From contig OZ038533.1 of the NCBI GenBank assembly GCA_964036665.1, forward strand, positions 4,450,001 to 4,514,000: DNA of 64,000 nt. The letters are read 5' to 3'. Source of the stretch: Gordius sp. MW1. Its lineage: Eukaryota; Nematomorpha; Gordioida; Gordea; Gordiidae. The first letter of the stretch is position 1, and each line of letters begins with the position of its first letter. Of the stretch, positions 1 through 12,137 are shown piece after piece. The position numbers and the translations under genes were made by a program. Under the pieces are notes generated by a model that saw only the letters and a list, made by a program, of their open reading frames with translations, was not told where the DNA came from and did no database searches.

Positions 1-175
1 ATTTGTACGAAGACGAAGTCACATTATACAAACATTTGAAAAGGATCTGAATCATCATCATTTAAAACAAGCCAAGAGTCGGAAAATGATTTCAAAGTTG
101 TATCGTTTTATAAGAATCCCAAATTGTTGTCTGAGTAAAAAGGAGATCGAATATCTAGATTTTGGAGAATGTTCT

Positions 176-272
176 AACTTTTCTTTAAAATCCATGGCCT
201 ATTTACTCAAGGTACCAGAGCACGAGGCAACATCGAGTATAAAAATATTGGATGCCACAAGGGCAGAGTAAT
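176..272. repeat. Dispersed repeat fragment, copy 1
   Basis: This stretch resembles 48805-48895: both hold an AAATCCATGG-like block, then a CCAGAG..GAGGCAACA block and an AAATATT(G/A)GATGCC block, in the same order. It accounts for the open reading frame at 86-271, which I therefore do not call as an exon. The rest of 1-769 is AT-rich and presumably an intron of TACC or sequence upstream of it; no other exon was recognised there. Confidence 0.5.
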
Positions 273-769
273 TATTTGTTTTACGCTCCTCAGCGATAGG
301 GTCGTGGTTAAAATGAGAAGGGGCAAAAAAAGTTTTTAAATCCCATAACTAAAATGCAAAATTTTCTAAAACTCGGCATTTACGTTTTAACAAACTAAAT
401 TATTCCATGAGTTGCGAGAAAGTCTTAAGCGAATGGTATAGTGAGTCCTGAGGGTCTCGTACTTTCCACGCTACCAATTTGGGCAAGGCAATAAAATTAG
501 CGTTTAAAATTTATTCTGGCCTATGTAAGAGTTATATCAAAAATATCTTCGCGGTTGTACCATAGATAATCTATTATCTATTTCAATAAGTATATTTGAA
601 TAATTTTGGTAAACATGAACCAAGCCTAAGATGAAAATAACAGAGTTAATGTTTCTGGTACTTTAAAACTGGGATTATACAAGAAACAGAAAATGCTGTT
701 TTATACTATGATTTCTTAATATTTCATTTTTGATTGAAATCCTACGTCTATTAACTTGCATGTAAACAG

Positions 770-1444
770 GGCTAACGCCGAAATAGAAAAGGTGAAGGGC
801 GATCAAAAAGCTGAAAATATGGCGCTCCAGGCCAAACTTAAAATGTTGGAGATGAAAACGCAGAGTCTGGAGCGAGATCTATCAGAAAAGGTAATTTCTT
901 GTAATTAAATATTATTCGGTTTTTAATTCAAAATTGCATTTAATTTTTTTTACTCATATAAATTGATTATATATAAGATTTCGTCGTTTTTACATGGATA
1001 ATTAAACTACAATACAACATTTTTGTAGAATACCTATATTTAAAAGCAAGTCACATTCTTTAAACTAACTCTTTCGTTGGTGATTTTACTGTTTAGAATT
1101 TTCAGCAGGTTATTTGGGGCAAACACCTATAATTTCTTAATTACTATAATTTATTCGTTCAAGATTTAGGGCTTTAAAGCTAATTTAAATGAAATCGTGG
1201 TTAAAACTTGGATTAAAAAGAGTCAGAGACTTCTGTAATTAATGGGAGGGGGGGGGGGTAGAATGATAATTTTAAATCATAACTGTATCGGTGGTTATGC
1301 CCACTTTAAGATTAATATTTTTCTTAGTATAAATTTGGATTTATGCATTATAATTTTTACGCTTTTTAACACTTTTAGGTCAAGGAAAATCATCAATTGA
1401 CCACGATGTACGAAGAATTGGTTTCCGACATGGCAAGCAAATGA
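770..1444 (+). CDS. TACC: TACC-family coiled-coil protein, last two coding exons (partial)
   Basis: Exons 770-890 and 1379-1444 join in phase across an intron with GT (891) and AG (1377-1378) ends. They encode the C-terminal end of a transforming acidic coiled-coil (TACC) domain. The first exon reads ANAEIEKVKGDQ, then a heptad-rich stretch with KMLEMKTQSLERDL. The second reads VKENHQLTTMYEELVSDM and stops at TGA 1442-1444. This matches the family C-terminus, where a QSLE..(L/V)..K.KEN.ELT...D.L(I/V)S.M pattern ends the protein. In animals the domain binds XMAP215/ch-TOG and acts at centrosomes and microtubule plus ends. The start and the acidic N-terminal repeats lie outside the window, and the exon just upstream was not identified. 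A poly(A) signal follows at 1845. The gene converges with BRD8. Confidence 0.86.
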
Positions 1445-1844
1445 GAGAAAGAATTCAAAGCGACACCCAGCCCACTAAAATTGTTGTATTTCTTCCACCT
1501 CACTTCCAATACAATATACGTCCACTAGATCCAAAAAAATGAATTTTCCATTGTTCAAATCGCGATATACATTTCATATTTCTCCCGCGGTACTTGTAAA
1601 TATTATATTCGCGGCATTAATTTTTATCGCACCGTTCATTCTATTATGCAAGAGATCTTAACGCATCTCATTCATTACACCTCTCTATCTCACATCCTAC
1701 TTTCACTATAGCCGATCGTTTTATATAAATTAAATAATATGTCAAATTTGTGCGCGAGTGTTTTGATGATTAAAGTTAGACCCTTTAAACGCGTGTTGTG
1801 GGCACGCTAGCTTTGATATAAATTGTTTGTTTTAGCCGAGATTC

Positions 1845-1850
1845 AATAAA
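1845..1850 (+). terminator. Candidate poly(A) signal of TACC
   Basis: AATAAA about 400 nt after the TACC stop codon, with no other gene signal in between. It is the most likely cleavage signal, inferred from position only. Confidence 0.45.
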
Positions 1851-2665
1851 TCCCTCATTTTTGCTGCGTTGCTACCATAACGATTCATAAAAACTTGCAA
1901 TTTGGGACAAGTCGTTAGTCATTTTTTGAGGCAAAGTATATTTTGGGCCAAAAAAATTGAGCTCTATAATGAGTAAATAGAATAAAGAAAACCTTATGTG
2001 AAAACTGCATATCATTAGGGATGAACGGAATATAAGTTTCATATGATTTCATATTAAACTACAACACCTGAATAGGATGTTAATTAATGGAAGCACCAAA
2101 TTTTGGATAAAAATTAGTAGGAAACTTCTAAAATATCTTCGGTTGAAAAATTAAAAACATTTGTTGATTTTTGAATAATTTAAAAAATCGAACTTAAATA
2201 AATACGTTTATATGAAATCGTTACACATAACATTTTGATAAATTAAGCATACAAGACTCAAAATTAAAATTCTTACACAATATTAAGAATTAGGTATAAA
2301 ACAAAAATTAATAAAAAATTAAAATGAGAAACAATTGAAAGCTTAGAAGCCAAAACTTAGCTAAAAGTTATCCATCCAATACTAACGAATTTTATTACCA
2401 ATTTGGGCAGGAAAATTAATATTAAATACAAACCCCTGTTATTTAGTAGATATACTTTCACAGAGCAAATCCTTGTCATTCAGTATAATTCCATGCATTT
2501 GAATCCTTAAAACAATCAAAATCTAACATGTACCATTATTTATTTTCAAAAAATTTCAATATTTTTGGTTTTAATTCTCGGTGAAACTATACGTATAAAT
2601 AAATACGGGTAAAAGAAAGTTGGTCAGTCAATTGCAAGCCAACTAACAATTTAATTTCAAAGGTT
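1851..2665. other. Convergent intergenic region TACC / BRD8
   Basis: AT-rich, no recognisable gene. A minus-strand AATAAA at 2539-2544 (TTTATT on the plus strand) lies about 120 nt past the BRD8 stop and is a candidate BRD8 poly(A) signal. Confidence 0.5.
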
Positions 2666-5600
2666 TCAACGCGGGCTTTTAGAATCTTCGGACCGATTAT
2701 CTAAATTAGAGTTTCTCTTTTGTCGCGTAGAAATTCGATTCCTAATATTGATTCTAGTCAAGATGGGACTTTGCTGAGCGCTTTGATCTTTCCCATCGTT
2801 GGCTTGAAGATCTGCACCGGTCATTGGAGATTTATCAAGACCTACAGGAACAAGAAACATAAATAATGTGTTTTAGGTTGTGTGTGCAAATTTATAAGAA
2901 ACCATCTAAAAATGTTTTTGAAGTTTTTTAAGTACTAATTAATCGATTTAAAAACATTTTTATATCTTTATATTGCTGATAGAGCCCTGCACGGGCGGCC
3001 CAAAGCCAACAAAGCTTGAGAGAGGTTTCGGGCCGCTTGGGCAAAATTTAATAAGATAAGTGTGCCTCGGGCTCAAGTTGCGCCTGATGGGGCAGCCTGA
3101 CCCGAGGCCCCAAGTAACCTCAAACCAACTAACCATTTATTAAACATGATATGAAATAAATATCTTTGTATAGCATACATAATATGACTATTAAATTGCA
3201 GTCTTCCCTCCCCACCCCTCCCCCCCTTCCGCGTTATAATTAATTTTTTGATCAAAATTGCAAACTATAGTCTAGTTTATATATATATATATATAAGTTA
3301 TTAGAACTTTAAAAAAAGTTAATAATTCAAAAATTTTATTCATGTTAAACCGTTAAATACGTTTTTAATAATTTCAACATTAATTTAAACAGATGAATTA
3401 ATTGTAGCAAGAGAGATTAAATTTTTTATTCCAAACTTATCCTTGTTTTATCGTTCGAATTACTAACGATCTAATTCATTTCACATATTATATTATATAT
3501 ATGTTTAAATACTTTTCAGACTTTAAAATCTAATTATGTAAGAAGGTATGTTAGTTGCACAAGAAATAATTTAAAATTTGATGCTCACGCTTTGGGGCGG
3601 TGCCGGGCACAACTTCCTTGAGGAGGTGAGGATGAGAGGGCTGAGGGGTGAGGCCGCCACCACCAGATGAGGAAGCCATGAGGTATTCTTGAATATTTTT
3701 CAGGGCGTCTTTGTACGTCTCTTGCGTCATCTTGTATATCACGTGATCTTCCGAATTATACATCAAGGCGTTCTATGTCACGTGATAATAATGCTTAGCC
3801 GAAACCAGACGATATTGATGGAAATTACAAAAACATAATACACGAACATTTTCGAGGTAAATTAAGAGATTAATTTCATATCATTTTCATGGGCATAGCC
3901 AAGGGGGGGGGGCAGGGAGGGGCGTCTGCCACCCTTTAAATCCAAAAATTAATTAAAATTATGGCTAAAATTTCAAAAAATGATTATTTATGTAAAAGGA
4001 TTTAAGAAATGGAAAACTATGGGAATCGCGTTGTATAAGGCTATAGCATTTATTATTTTCATAGAATTAAAGGTTTCAATAGTTTTACGTTATGTTATTC
4101 TGGGGCTGGCTAAGAGAATCTTTCAAACTTAAATAGGTTTAGGCATTTTGAATTTTATTAAATCTCGAAGTTGTTGGATATAACCGGATTTACGATTTAG
4201 ATCGATTTGGTATTCGGGTTAGCGTTTGATAAGTCAAGATTACCTAAATAAAGGTTTTTGGTAACAATTTCTAAGCTTTTACCTGGCGCAATTTAGACGA
4301 TAATGATTTACACTATTTACACTTTTGTAATTAATATGTCTTTTATCATACTTTTTATTTTAATATTTGCAAATAAACTTTCACCTATATAAAATAAAAA
4401 CACCTACACTTGAACTTTTTTCGCTTACTCAAGCTTACCTAGAATTAAATTCTCAATCATCACGTTTAAAATCCTAAGAAAAAAATGATTTAAAAATACC
4501 TATCGTCAGTTCATATATAATAACACTTAAACGTTGCAAAATAAATGGTAAAAAAATAAAAAAAAACTTTAACTATAGGCTAATATACAATAGACTGGCA
4601 AACAGCTGATAATAGTAGTAAGGGAGTAGGCCTCCATTTTTAAGGCATATATTAACAAAACAAACGCTACCCAGCCCACATTGTTGGATAATTAATGTAA
4701 AACTTGTGTATGGACAGATAATAATCCTTTAATACTCTCTTTATTCTTTCTTTCATAAATTTTACCATTTATCACGGCACAAGGAAGGACGCATATTTAT
4801 ATAATCCACCTAAAATGGCCAACTAAGTTGCTCAAAAAATGTATTATTAGCCTATGGCTGAAACTAAGAATTTTCTAGTAGCATAGATACATTCGAAAGT
4901 CTTAGGGCTTGTCTTAGTATCGTATTTTGCTGCGCAGCATAAATCGTTGTATGGGTTGTAACATAGCCGTGTCTAAGCTTCGAATTCACAGCAGATTTAC
5001 ATTCCAGACGCAAGCATAACAGCGATTTTGTAAGATGCAAAAATTTTTCTAAGCTTAAATGTTGTACGTTTTTAAATTTTTAGGTATCAGCAAAGTTTGG
5101 ATTTAATCTCGAGAGTTGAAATTAACAAAAACAAGTTTTTAACGATTGACCCCTGAAAACAAATCGGAGATTTAGACAAAGTAAAATTCGCGCGATTTGA
5201 ATCTCAAACGCTCACTTGAAACATGAGCATAACCCATCTCCTGTACTCGCCCGTAGTTCTAACCGAACCCGATTCAACCCATTTTTTTAACGTGCCCAAA
5301 TCGACGGGATAATTAATGATGGCGGAATAGCAGGGAGCTATTTGATCTGTGATGGGATGGAAGAAATTGTCGGACCAATTGTGAGAGCATAGCCTGCTGT
5401 GGAGGAGCATGATTGAACGTTTCCAAGTTTTGTGTTCCGGGCTGTTGAGTTCGAACCTTAGATTTAAGGAATGATTCGGGCAAAGTTTGAAAAGATAATT
5501 AATTATAACAGCGGTCATTACTTTGTTGAGTTTCAAACCTAATTTTTCTTATACTACGTAGAGAAGCAGTTTTAATTGCTATGGGGACGTAGCTTAACAT

Positions 5601-8600
5601 TGGAGTGGATATATTTTTAGAGGAGGGTGGTGTAAGAATTGTATAGTAAGTAATAACGGATATCAAAAATGGGCATTTAAATTAATGAGTGGATTTTGTT
5701 TGAACAAATAATTATACGCAATTTTCGCTAAATTCGTATAAAATCATATTCATCATGGATAAAATAAAAAAAATTGGCAGGCGCTGTCTATCTTCAAAAT
5801 ATTCCCCAAAGCATATACGTATCTTAATCCATATAAAGCAATTAATTTTTATAGTTTTTATAGTTTCATTTAATAAAAAATGCCTATAGCAAAAAAAAAA
5901 TTATTAAGAAAAAAAGAAATAAATGCTAGAATTCTGCAAGGTTAACAATAAAAAATTATTTTCCGAAAGAAGTGGGTTGTTAACGGTAATTTAGTGCTCA
6001 AAATTGTAAGGATCAAAAACACATGAAAAAGTTTTTTTTAATTTGGGATCTATGTAATAGTTTTTGTCTAATAACTCAAATTCAAGATATTGGTTTAACA
6101 AACACTTAATAGTGTCGTGCTTGGGTTCATGGGCGTACGCGGGGGGGGGGGGGGGGGGTCCGGCTGCCCCCACTGCCTAATAAGGGGAGTTGCTTTTTTT
6201 GGTCTTTTTGAATAGTCGTGATCTTTTTTTTTTTGCTCTCAGGAAAAAAAAATTGTTAAAAATAATCTGCCCCCCCCCCCTAATTCAAAACCTGGGTACG
6301 CCCATGCTTGCGTTGCCATTGACTTACCTCGATTTTAATGCACACTTAGTCATAAAACATATAAAACTCATCTCTGTAATCCGAAACACAGCAAGACTTG
6401 AGACCGGCGAAGTAAACAAACTGCCCTGACATTTCAAAATAAAATTGCTTGAAAATTTCTTTAACAAAGAGCAAATAATCCCTCAAATTCGACCTAAGGA
6501 TAAAGTAAATAATTATGGTTTCCTTTGTAAAATAGCTCAAGAAGTATACGAATGATCGTAAAAATAAAACAACTACATACACTTTCAGCCATGCTAATAT
6601 TGCTAATTTTAGTGGTGTATACCTCTTTGAGTCAGTTACCAGGGGCTGCTTGGCTTTGTTCACGAGATTTACATCCGTTTTTGGAGCTGAATAATTAATT
6701 CTGGTAGCGGTTTTTATAAATTTCATCACATTTGCCAAGTTCGTGGTATTAGTGTCATCGATATCGTCTAAGAGAAAATCAATAAAAGTGATAAAAATTA
6801 ATTCAAATTTGGATTTAATAAAATAACTTATATTTCCTCATCAATATAAATTCAACTTTAAAATCCAAAATTAATAATTTTATTTTCCAGTCTCTCTTTA
6901 AGAAAGAAAAGCAAAGATCCCCGTTATACTAATATATATCGAATTATATCGTAATGAGGTTATATAAAACCCCGAGAGTTCAAAAAATCAATTTCTTCAA
7001 AACATAAACTAACAATCAAAACGAAAGTTATGAGCAAATGGCATTTCAACTGACCACTCTTAGCCAAATTTATATCTTCTCCAGTTTCGACCACCCCTTT
7101 ACTAAGATCCAAGTTTTCATCAGGATCCACCTCTAAGTTGCTAGAATCCATTGGAAGCTGGTCGCTAACGCTATCCATCTACCATATAATATTGTGAAAA
7201 ATTAATTATATTTTTGAAACGTAGTCAACTTTACATTTTCAAACGGCGGGAATCAAATGAAAAACACGAGACTGATATAATAAAAGACTGACTTTTTTAT
7301 ATATATGATTAATTTCAAAAAACTAACGGTTTGATTGGAGCCAAATTTGGTTACCAACCCTCAACTATTGATAGAATGTTTAAAATACAGAATTCTAATA
7401 AATTTAATTTTATTTGAAGTTAAGGACATCCATATAAATTAGAGCTCGAAGGCAACTAGTTAAATCCGCGAGAAGCGGTCAGCTATCGGCCAAAGAATTA
7501 TTCACCTACACCATTCCTTATTTTTACCCTACATTAAATTTCAAAAATTATGTACTACGTCAAAACCGTTTAATTGCAAAGCCTCGGGCCTGAGGAAAAA
7601 TTCGCGATTAACCGATATTTCGCGATTAAACGATGTAAATAAAAGTATATGTAAATTATATTAAATATTCATTTCTTACGCTTCGCAATAAAACGATATT
7701 TTATATAAGTATCTGGTTGATTTAAGGACTCGAAAATGTTTGTGAATACCCGATATTGTACTATTAAGCGATTTGTCAATAAACGATGTTTTTGTTAATA
7801 TTATCGTTTAAAAAAACAAAATGGCGGTTAACTTCGCGATTAAAAGATTTTCGCGATAATCCGATTTGCGATTAAGAGGTTTCGACCGTAAAACTATTCT
7901 CCTTACCCGCGACTTTATAAACACACCCAACTCAATAATAGTGATTTTGAGGGCCAACAAAAACCGGCGTTACAAGTTTCACAGATAAAATTGATTCCTA
8001 ATAGACTTAATTGCGATGATTCGCATTTATAAAGTTGTAAGCAATGCTAAACACCTCAGACATATCAAAATATCGTAACAAATTCTCTTTCGCTTTATGA
8101 ACGATGAAAGTATGGCTACAGAGCATGAGTATATAAATATGACTCGGGTTGGAATCAGGTTGAAAACAACTTCAAGAGCTAAAGATCTGCACGTTAAGAA
8201 GTGTCCCAAACCAAATCCCACCAAAATTTCAATCTTCAAAAATAGTTTTTAAAATTTGCCATTATCACTAAAAGCTCTCACTAACAATAATTTTGCAAGA
8301 TAAAATCTTTGAAAAAACACGTTTATCTTAATTCCAATATTTCAACCAAAACTCAAATCAATCCCAACAACTTATGGGCACTAAATTAAGATTGGCGTTC
8401 AATGCCTATTATTCCTCATTCGACGCTTTTTTTTGAGATCGCCTTAACGATTGTAGCATCAAAAATATCATATACGTATAAGTGTTAGTGTTGCAAAAAC
8501 GGCTAGGTTTTTTTTGGTCGACCGTTGGTATTAGTTAAACCAAATGTCTACTAAACAAAACCCAGCCATTTTTACAAGGTTTTTACAACACTAATATATG

Positions 8601-11566
8601 TATAAACACGTCCCCCCCAGGTAGGAAACACAGGAGGTTTAACATATATTATTGGCTACATAATTATGAAACTTCTAGTACCGTAATCTCGCTTTCGGTG
8701 TCCGTTTTGGTTTCGTTGAGCATGTTAATCGCCGACGACGTTTTCAATTTCTTTTTACGACCTCCTAATATAAACGCTTTAATCATAACGTTGACTCTCA
8801 ATATAAGGCGATCCTAGTTTCTGCTCAAATCATCGATTGAGGTTTATTTAATTTTACGAAATTTTTATATTTAAAAAAGGATTTATCAAATTAGAAATAA
8901 TAAATATTATATATCTAGTTTAAATGAGCGTAGTCAAGGGGTGGCAGGGAGGGGCGGTTGCCCCCTTCTAAGTCAGAAATTTCTGAAAATGTAATATAAT
9001 TATGGATAAAGTTTCAAGCCCCCCCCCCTCTAGTTTTAATCCTGGCTACACCTACACTAGCTTACCAAAGCTTATAGTCTATAACTATGAGTAGTCAAGG
9101 CATGTTCTATATAAAGTAAATTTCATTGCAAAAAACTTTATCAGAGCCATAGCTTTATATGGCCTTACAATCCTACAATCGACCTTACTTTTAGGTTTCA
9201 AATTTTCCTTGACAACCGCAGTTACATTCAAGTCTTGAGTTATGGGTTCGGGAGTTTCATCGGCCAAATTTTCATTGGCGCCCAGTGGTTGTTTGCTAAT
9301 AGAGACGCAAGGCTGCTGATGCAGCAGTTCTGTAGATGGAATTTTCCCCATTTTAACGGGACTATTTAGAGATTTTTCTTCTTTACGGGGCGGCGTTAGT
9401 TGTAAATTCTTAACCGGCGATACGTCTTCTCTTTTGCCCGGCAGGGGACTGGTTTTGGGTGAGGGGGCTACTACTAATGTTGGCTTAGGACTGTGATTCA
9501 GGCGGGGAGATAGGGTAATAGGTGTAGTTGTAACGGCAATATCTTCCTATATTGAGCACATGATGCTTGTTAAATTTACTGTGTGATGGCTTATATGCTA
9601 AAATTTTTGATGTATCAAATTAATTGACCGTTTATAGAATTCTCGATAAATATGTATAAATTAGATGTTAAATAGGTTGTTTTTGAATTAATATTCCTTA
9701 TATCGTTAATTCAGCCTACATTGAGTTCTCTTATTATTTCCCATATTTTCTCATTTCCATTATTTTCCTTAGGAAATTTCCGTAGTGTGATCTTAGCAGC
9801 TTTTAAAATTAAAAGGTGTGTAAAATACAACTCATATCCACATTCCAAACAGTCCTAAAAACTCACGAATCATTCATAAATTTAAAATTTAATCATGCAA
9901 CATTTATTATTTTAAGCAATAACACAAATGAATGTAATCCAGTTTAAAAATGTGAAAATAACAAAACGTCACGTCCATTACTAAGTTACATTTCAAAGGA
10001 ATAGTTAAACTTAAAACAGCAAGCCATAAAATATGTACGTTTTCATTGATCCTCTCATCTACACCCCCAACTTCCATAATCTTAACGGTAGGTCCTATAA
10101 GTGGTTGATTAGATTTCACGGGGCTTCCCACAGTACAAGGAGGTATCTGTGGGCTACTTTTAGCTTCTCGTTCCTGTCTTTCCCTATCTTGCATCTCAAC
10201 GACATCTTGTTCAACCTTATATACCATAATAAATTAAGTTAAACTAATAAGATTATCATTTAAAGTTTGTTGTTTGGCAATAACATAAGTCAAATCAATA
10301 ATTTAAGTTAGCTGTATTTAATTTTATTATTCAATATTTAAAAGTAAATTTCCTAAGTTTATATTTAGATTGATTTTGTTGAACCTTGTTCAAGGCATTC
10401 AATATGTTAGCACTCATGCCATGATCGTCTTCCTCCATTTCATCATCTTCCCCTCCTGATAAGTGATTTTCTTCATTATCTTTACATACACTGTCTAAGT
10501 CAACTTGCTGAGTACCATCAATACCTAATTTATTTGAGCAGTAGTTAAGCATAAAGTTTGAGCTAATGTGGGAAGAACAGGTATTTTCAACCTATAAAAA
10601 CTTAAAAAATTAGGGTTTTAAAGTAGAATTTGTAATTAGATTCAAAGTAACTAAAAATTTTAAATTGCATCTTGGGATTTTTTAAAGCTTTGATAACACC
10701 AATTCCAAATCTAAGACAATAATTTATAAATAACAAAGCAAACTCTAAAATGTTTTTGCATAAATATTTTAATTTAAAAGCATTTACTTGTAGCATTTGT
10801 TGCCAAAATGTTCTTAGCACCTTCATCAAGTGATAATGAGTTTCGTAGAATATTTTCAAAGATATTACTAGAGGGATTGTCTAAGGTAATATTAGCAGTT
10901 AAATAATAAAACAATGCAATCATACCTTGAAAGGATTTATTCTGCATATTAATATTTTTTTCTTGTCTAAAAAAGTCATAATAAAATGAAATAAACATAC
11001 AATTCCATGTCTTGAAGCATATTTTCTAATTGATTATAATCAAGTTGATCATTTTCTAAAAGATATATATCCTGTTTTAATTTACTAAAGAATTAAGTAT
11101 AAAAAGGCAAACATCATACAGATATTTTTTTGTTTCTTCTTCAATAAATGACATAAGCTCTTCTTGCCTTTTTTCAGTTAAAATTCTAATAATTTCATGT
11201 TCACATGTTATATTTTCTCCACTTCTTTTTCTTCTCTGAATACTAAACGCACTTAATATATTTTTTATAAATTCCTACTCATTTATATCCACTAGATTAG
11301 ATAGCTGTTCATATTCTTGAGAGCATTGCTAATTTAAATCTAGTTAAAATGTCAAATAAAATTATACCTTTGGATTTAACCAATCGTTGGGACGTCCAGG
11401 CTCCGCGTATGCCTTTATCATTTTACTTATTGCTTGCCTTCAAAATATGTACATGAGAAATTTGTTATTTACCAATTATTTCCATTTTTCTCGATCAAAG
11501 AAGCTAACGCCAATTGCTCTTTCGTTGAATCCCATTCATAATGCCAATCATCCACAATGCCAATGA
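2666..11566 (-). CDS. BRD8: Bromodomain-containing protein 8 (NuA4/TIP60 subunit), 5' end incomplete
   Basis: Exons, 5' to 3' on the minus strand: about 11566-11473, 11437-11368, 11328-11293, 11235-11113, 11071-11001, 10966-10926, 10880-10788, a possible 11-nt exon 10710-10700, 10591-10385, 10215-about 10063, 9546-9189, 8764-8682, 7178-7058, 6767-6640, a possible 17-nt exon 6344-6328, 5456-5216, 3772-3589, 2841-2666. The N-terminus is SANT-like (KEQLALAS, then KAYAEPGRPNDWL), as in BRD8, followed by a basic and coiled-coil part (RRKRSGENI, ILTEKRQEELM). The middle is acidic and Ser/Pro-rich with a basic patch GRKKKLK. The C-terminal bromodomain runs from TWKRSIMLL through PITDQIAPCYS, PVDLGTLKKW and MLMFQ to NALMYN, whose last Asn is the acetyl-lysine contact. 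BRD8 is a subunit of the NuA4/TIP60 acetyltransferase complex. Six of the seven 5' introns are only 34-57 nt. No ATG is in frame in the first exon, so the start exon lies further upstream. Confidence 0.9.
2980..3135. mobile_element. Fragment of a hAT-like element (TAGAGCCCTGCACGGGC end)
   Basis: It begins TAGAGCCCTGCACGGGCGG, closely matching the left end of the complete hAT element at 58891 (TAGAGACCTGCACGGGCGG). It is GC-rich with GGGCC/GGCCC blocks, as in that element and the one at 51894. I found no matching right end or target duplication, so it is probably truncated. It lies in the last BRD8 intron. Confidence 0.5.
3888..3990 (+). mobile_element. Truncated CATGGGCGTAGCC MITE (left part)
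   Basis: It starts CATGGGCATAGCCAAGG, then a G-run and the family core (AAATCCAAAAATT..AATTATGGCTAAAATTTC), and stops before the right inverted end. It lies in a BRD8 intron. Confidence 0.65.
4905..5204 (+). mobile_element. Truncated Harbinger-like MITE abutting the BRD8 bromodomain exon
   Basis: After TTA it starts GGGCTTGTCTTAGTATCG, with the subterminal GCTGCGCAGCA palindrome shared by copies at 53435 and 57130. Similarity to 57130-57486 continues through GCGCGATTTGAATCT and then ends, so the right inverted end is missing. The splice donor of the bromodomain exon (GT at 5215-5214 on the minus strand) lies immediately beyond, so the first bases of this intron run into the element. Confidence 0.7.
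6128..6306. mobile_element. hAT-type MITE, CATGGGCGTAGCC family, copy A
   Basis: Inverted ends CATGGGCGTACGC and GGGTACGCCCATG enclose G- and C-runs. Flanks CTTGGGTT (6120-6127) and CTTGCGTT (6307-6314) match at 7 of 8 bases, consistent with an 8-bp target duplication. It is inside BRD8, between the 6640-6767 exon and the bromodomain exon. The long G-run is likely a copy-number or assembly-sensitive site. Confidence 0.75.
8487..8593. mobile_element. GTCGAC-arm foldback MITE, copy 1
   Basis: A near-palindrome of about 107 nt: the left arm AGTGTTGCAAAAACGGCT and GGTCGACC is mirrored by AGCCATTTTTAC and AACACT on the right. Related copies lie near 29495, 47905, 50690, 52985 and 57490. It lies in a BRD8 intron and has no coding capacity. 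Confidence 0.6.
8926..9054 (+). mobile_element. Degenerate CATGGGCGTAGCC-family MITE
   Basis: It carries the family pattern (GCGTAGTCAAGGGG, CCCCCTTCTAAGTC, TTATGGATAAAGTTTCAA, C-run, CCTGGCTACACC) with both ends decayed. It lies in a BRD8 intron just past the 9189-9546 exon. Confidence 0.55.
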
Positions 11567-11776
11567 CTGTATTATTTTTAAGTAATAGCTCATTATACAG
11601 TTAATTCTATTATAATGATTATATTATATCTATGTGTACTAATTGTACTTATAATATTCCCTAACCCTAGCCCTAACACTAACTTTAACCCTAACCCTAC
11701 CCCTTAACTTTGTTTTGATTGGTTAAGCCATTGGCGGTCTAAAGCATTGGCATTATGGACGATTGGCATTGTGAAC
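11540..11776. mobile_element. Short palindromic element with doubled ATGCCAAT ends, touching the first BRD8 exon
   Basis: The left end has two ATGCCAAT copies separated by about 8 nt (11551-11575). The right end has ATTGGCAT twice in inverted orientation (11746-11772). Between them is AT-rich DNA and a telomere-like tract of CCCTAACCCTA-type repeats (11660-11703). The left end overlaps the reading frame of the first recognised BRD8 exon (up to 11566). It shares its design with the elements at 11823 and 16593: repeated ends and a CCCTAA-rich core. Confidence 0.6.
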
Positions 11777-11935
11777 AGAAGCGCTTTCGTTGTAAGAGAT
11801 TCCATATGAAAAACGTCTTGGGTTCAAAATGTCACAGTCCAAAATGTCACACGAATATCACGAAAAATTAAATCTCAAATGGGGAGGGAATTTGATGTAC
11901 ATCTAATCCTAACCCAACCCCTAACCTAAAACACT

Positions 11936-11944
11936 GACCTAAAA
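11936..11944 (+). repeat. Left 9-bp target-site duplication of the foldback element
   Basis: GACCTAAAA, repeated exactly at 15648-15656 directly outside the other inverted end. Together they fix the element's borders to the base. Confidence 0.85.
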
Positions 11945-12137
11945 GGCCTAGGCTATGTATTCTCGATTCAGCGTGATAAATAACAAAATGTAAAAACGCA
12001 TTTATTAAACGTTCCATTCCCGAGCGCAATCATCGCGTTCGTTAATTTGTGTGTTATTGTTTGTAAACAATAACACGCTTCCACTTCATTTTTTAAATTC
12101 GCGATTTTTGCTTGTTTTAATCCATATGGTAACAACA

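Noticed and set aside
86-271. 61-codon plus-strand open frame as a TACC exon
   Set aside because: Its second half is a dispersed repeat also found near 48810, and it has no TACC or coiled-coil character.
3073-3255. Minus-strand 60-codon frame
   Set aside because: Derived from the GC-rich hAT fragment and a C-run; it does not fit BRD8 phase.
5991-6173. Minus-strand frame beginning with a Gly/Pro run, as a BRD8 exon
   Set aside because: Its start lies in the G-run of a MITE, and no splice donor follows. The remaining 45 codons have no known domain; left uncalled.
11655-11705. Telomere-like CCCTAA repeats suggesting a chromosome end or internal telomere
   Set aside because: The tract is short, degenerate and inside an inverted-repeat element; similar tracts recur in related elements (16700).
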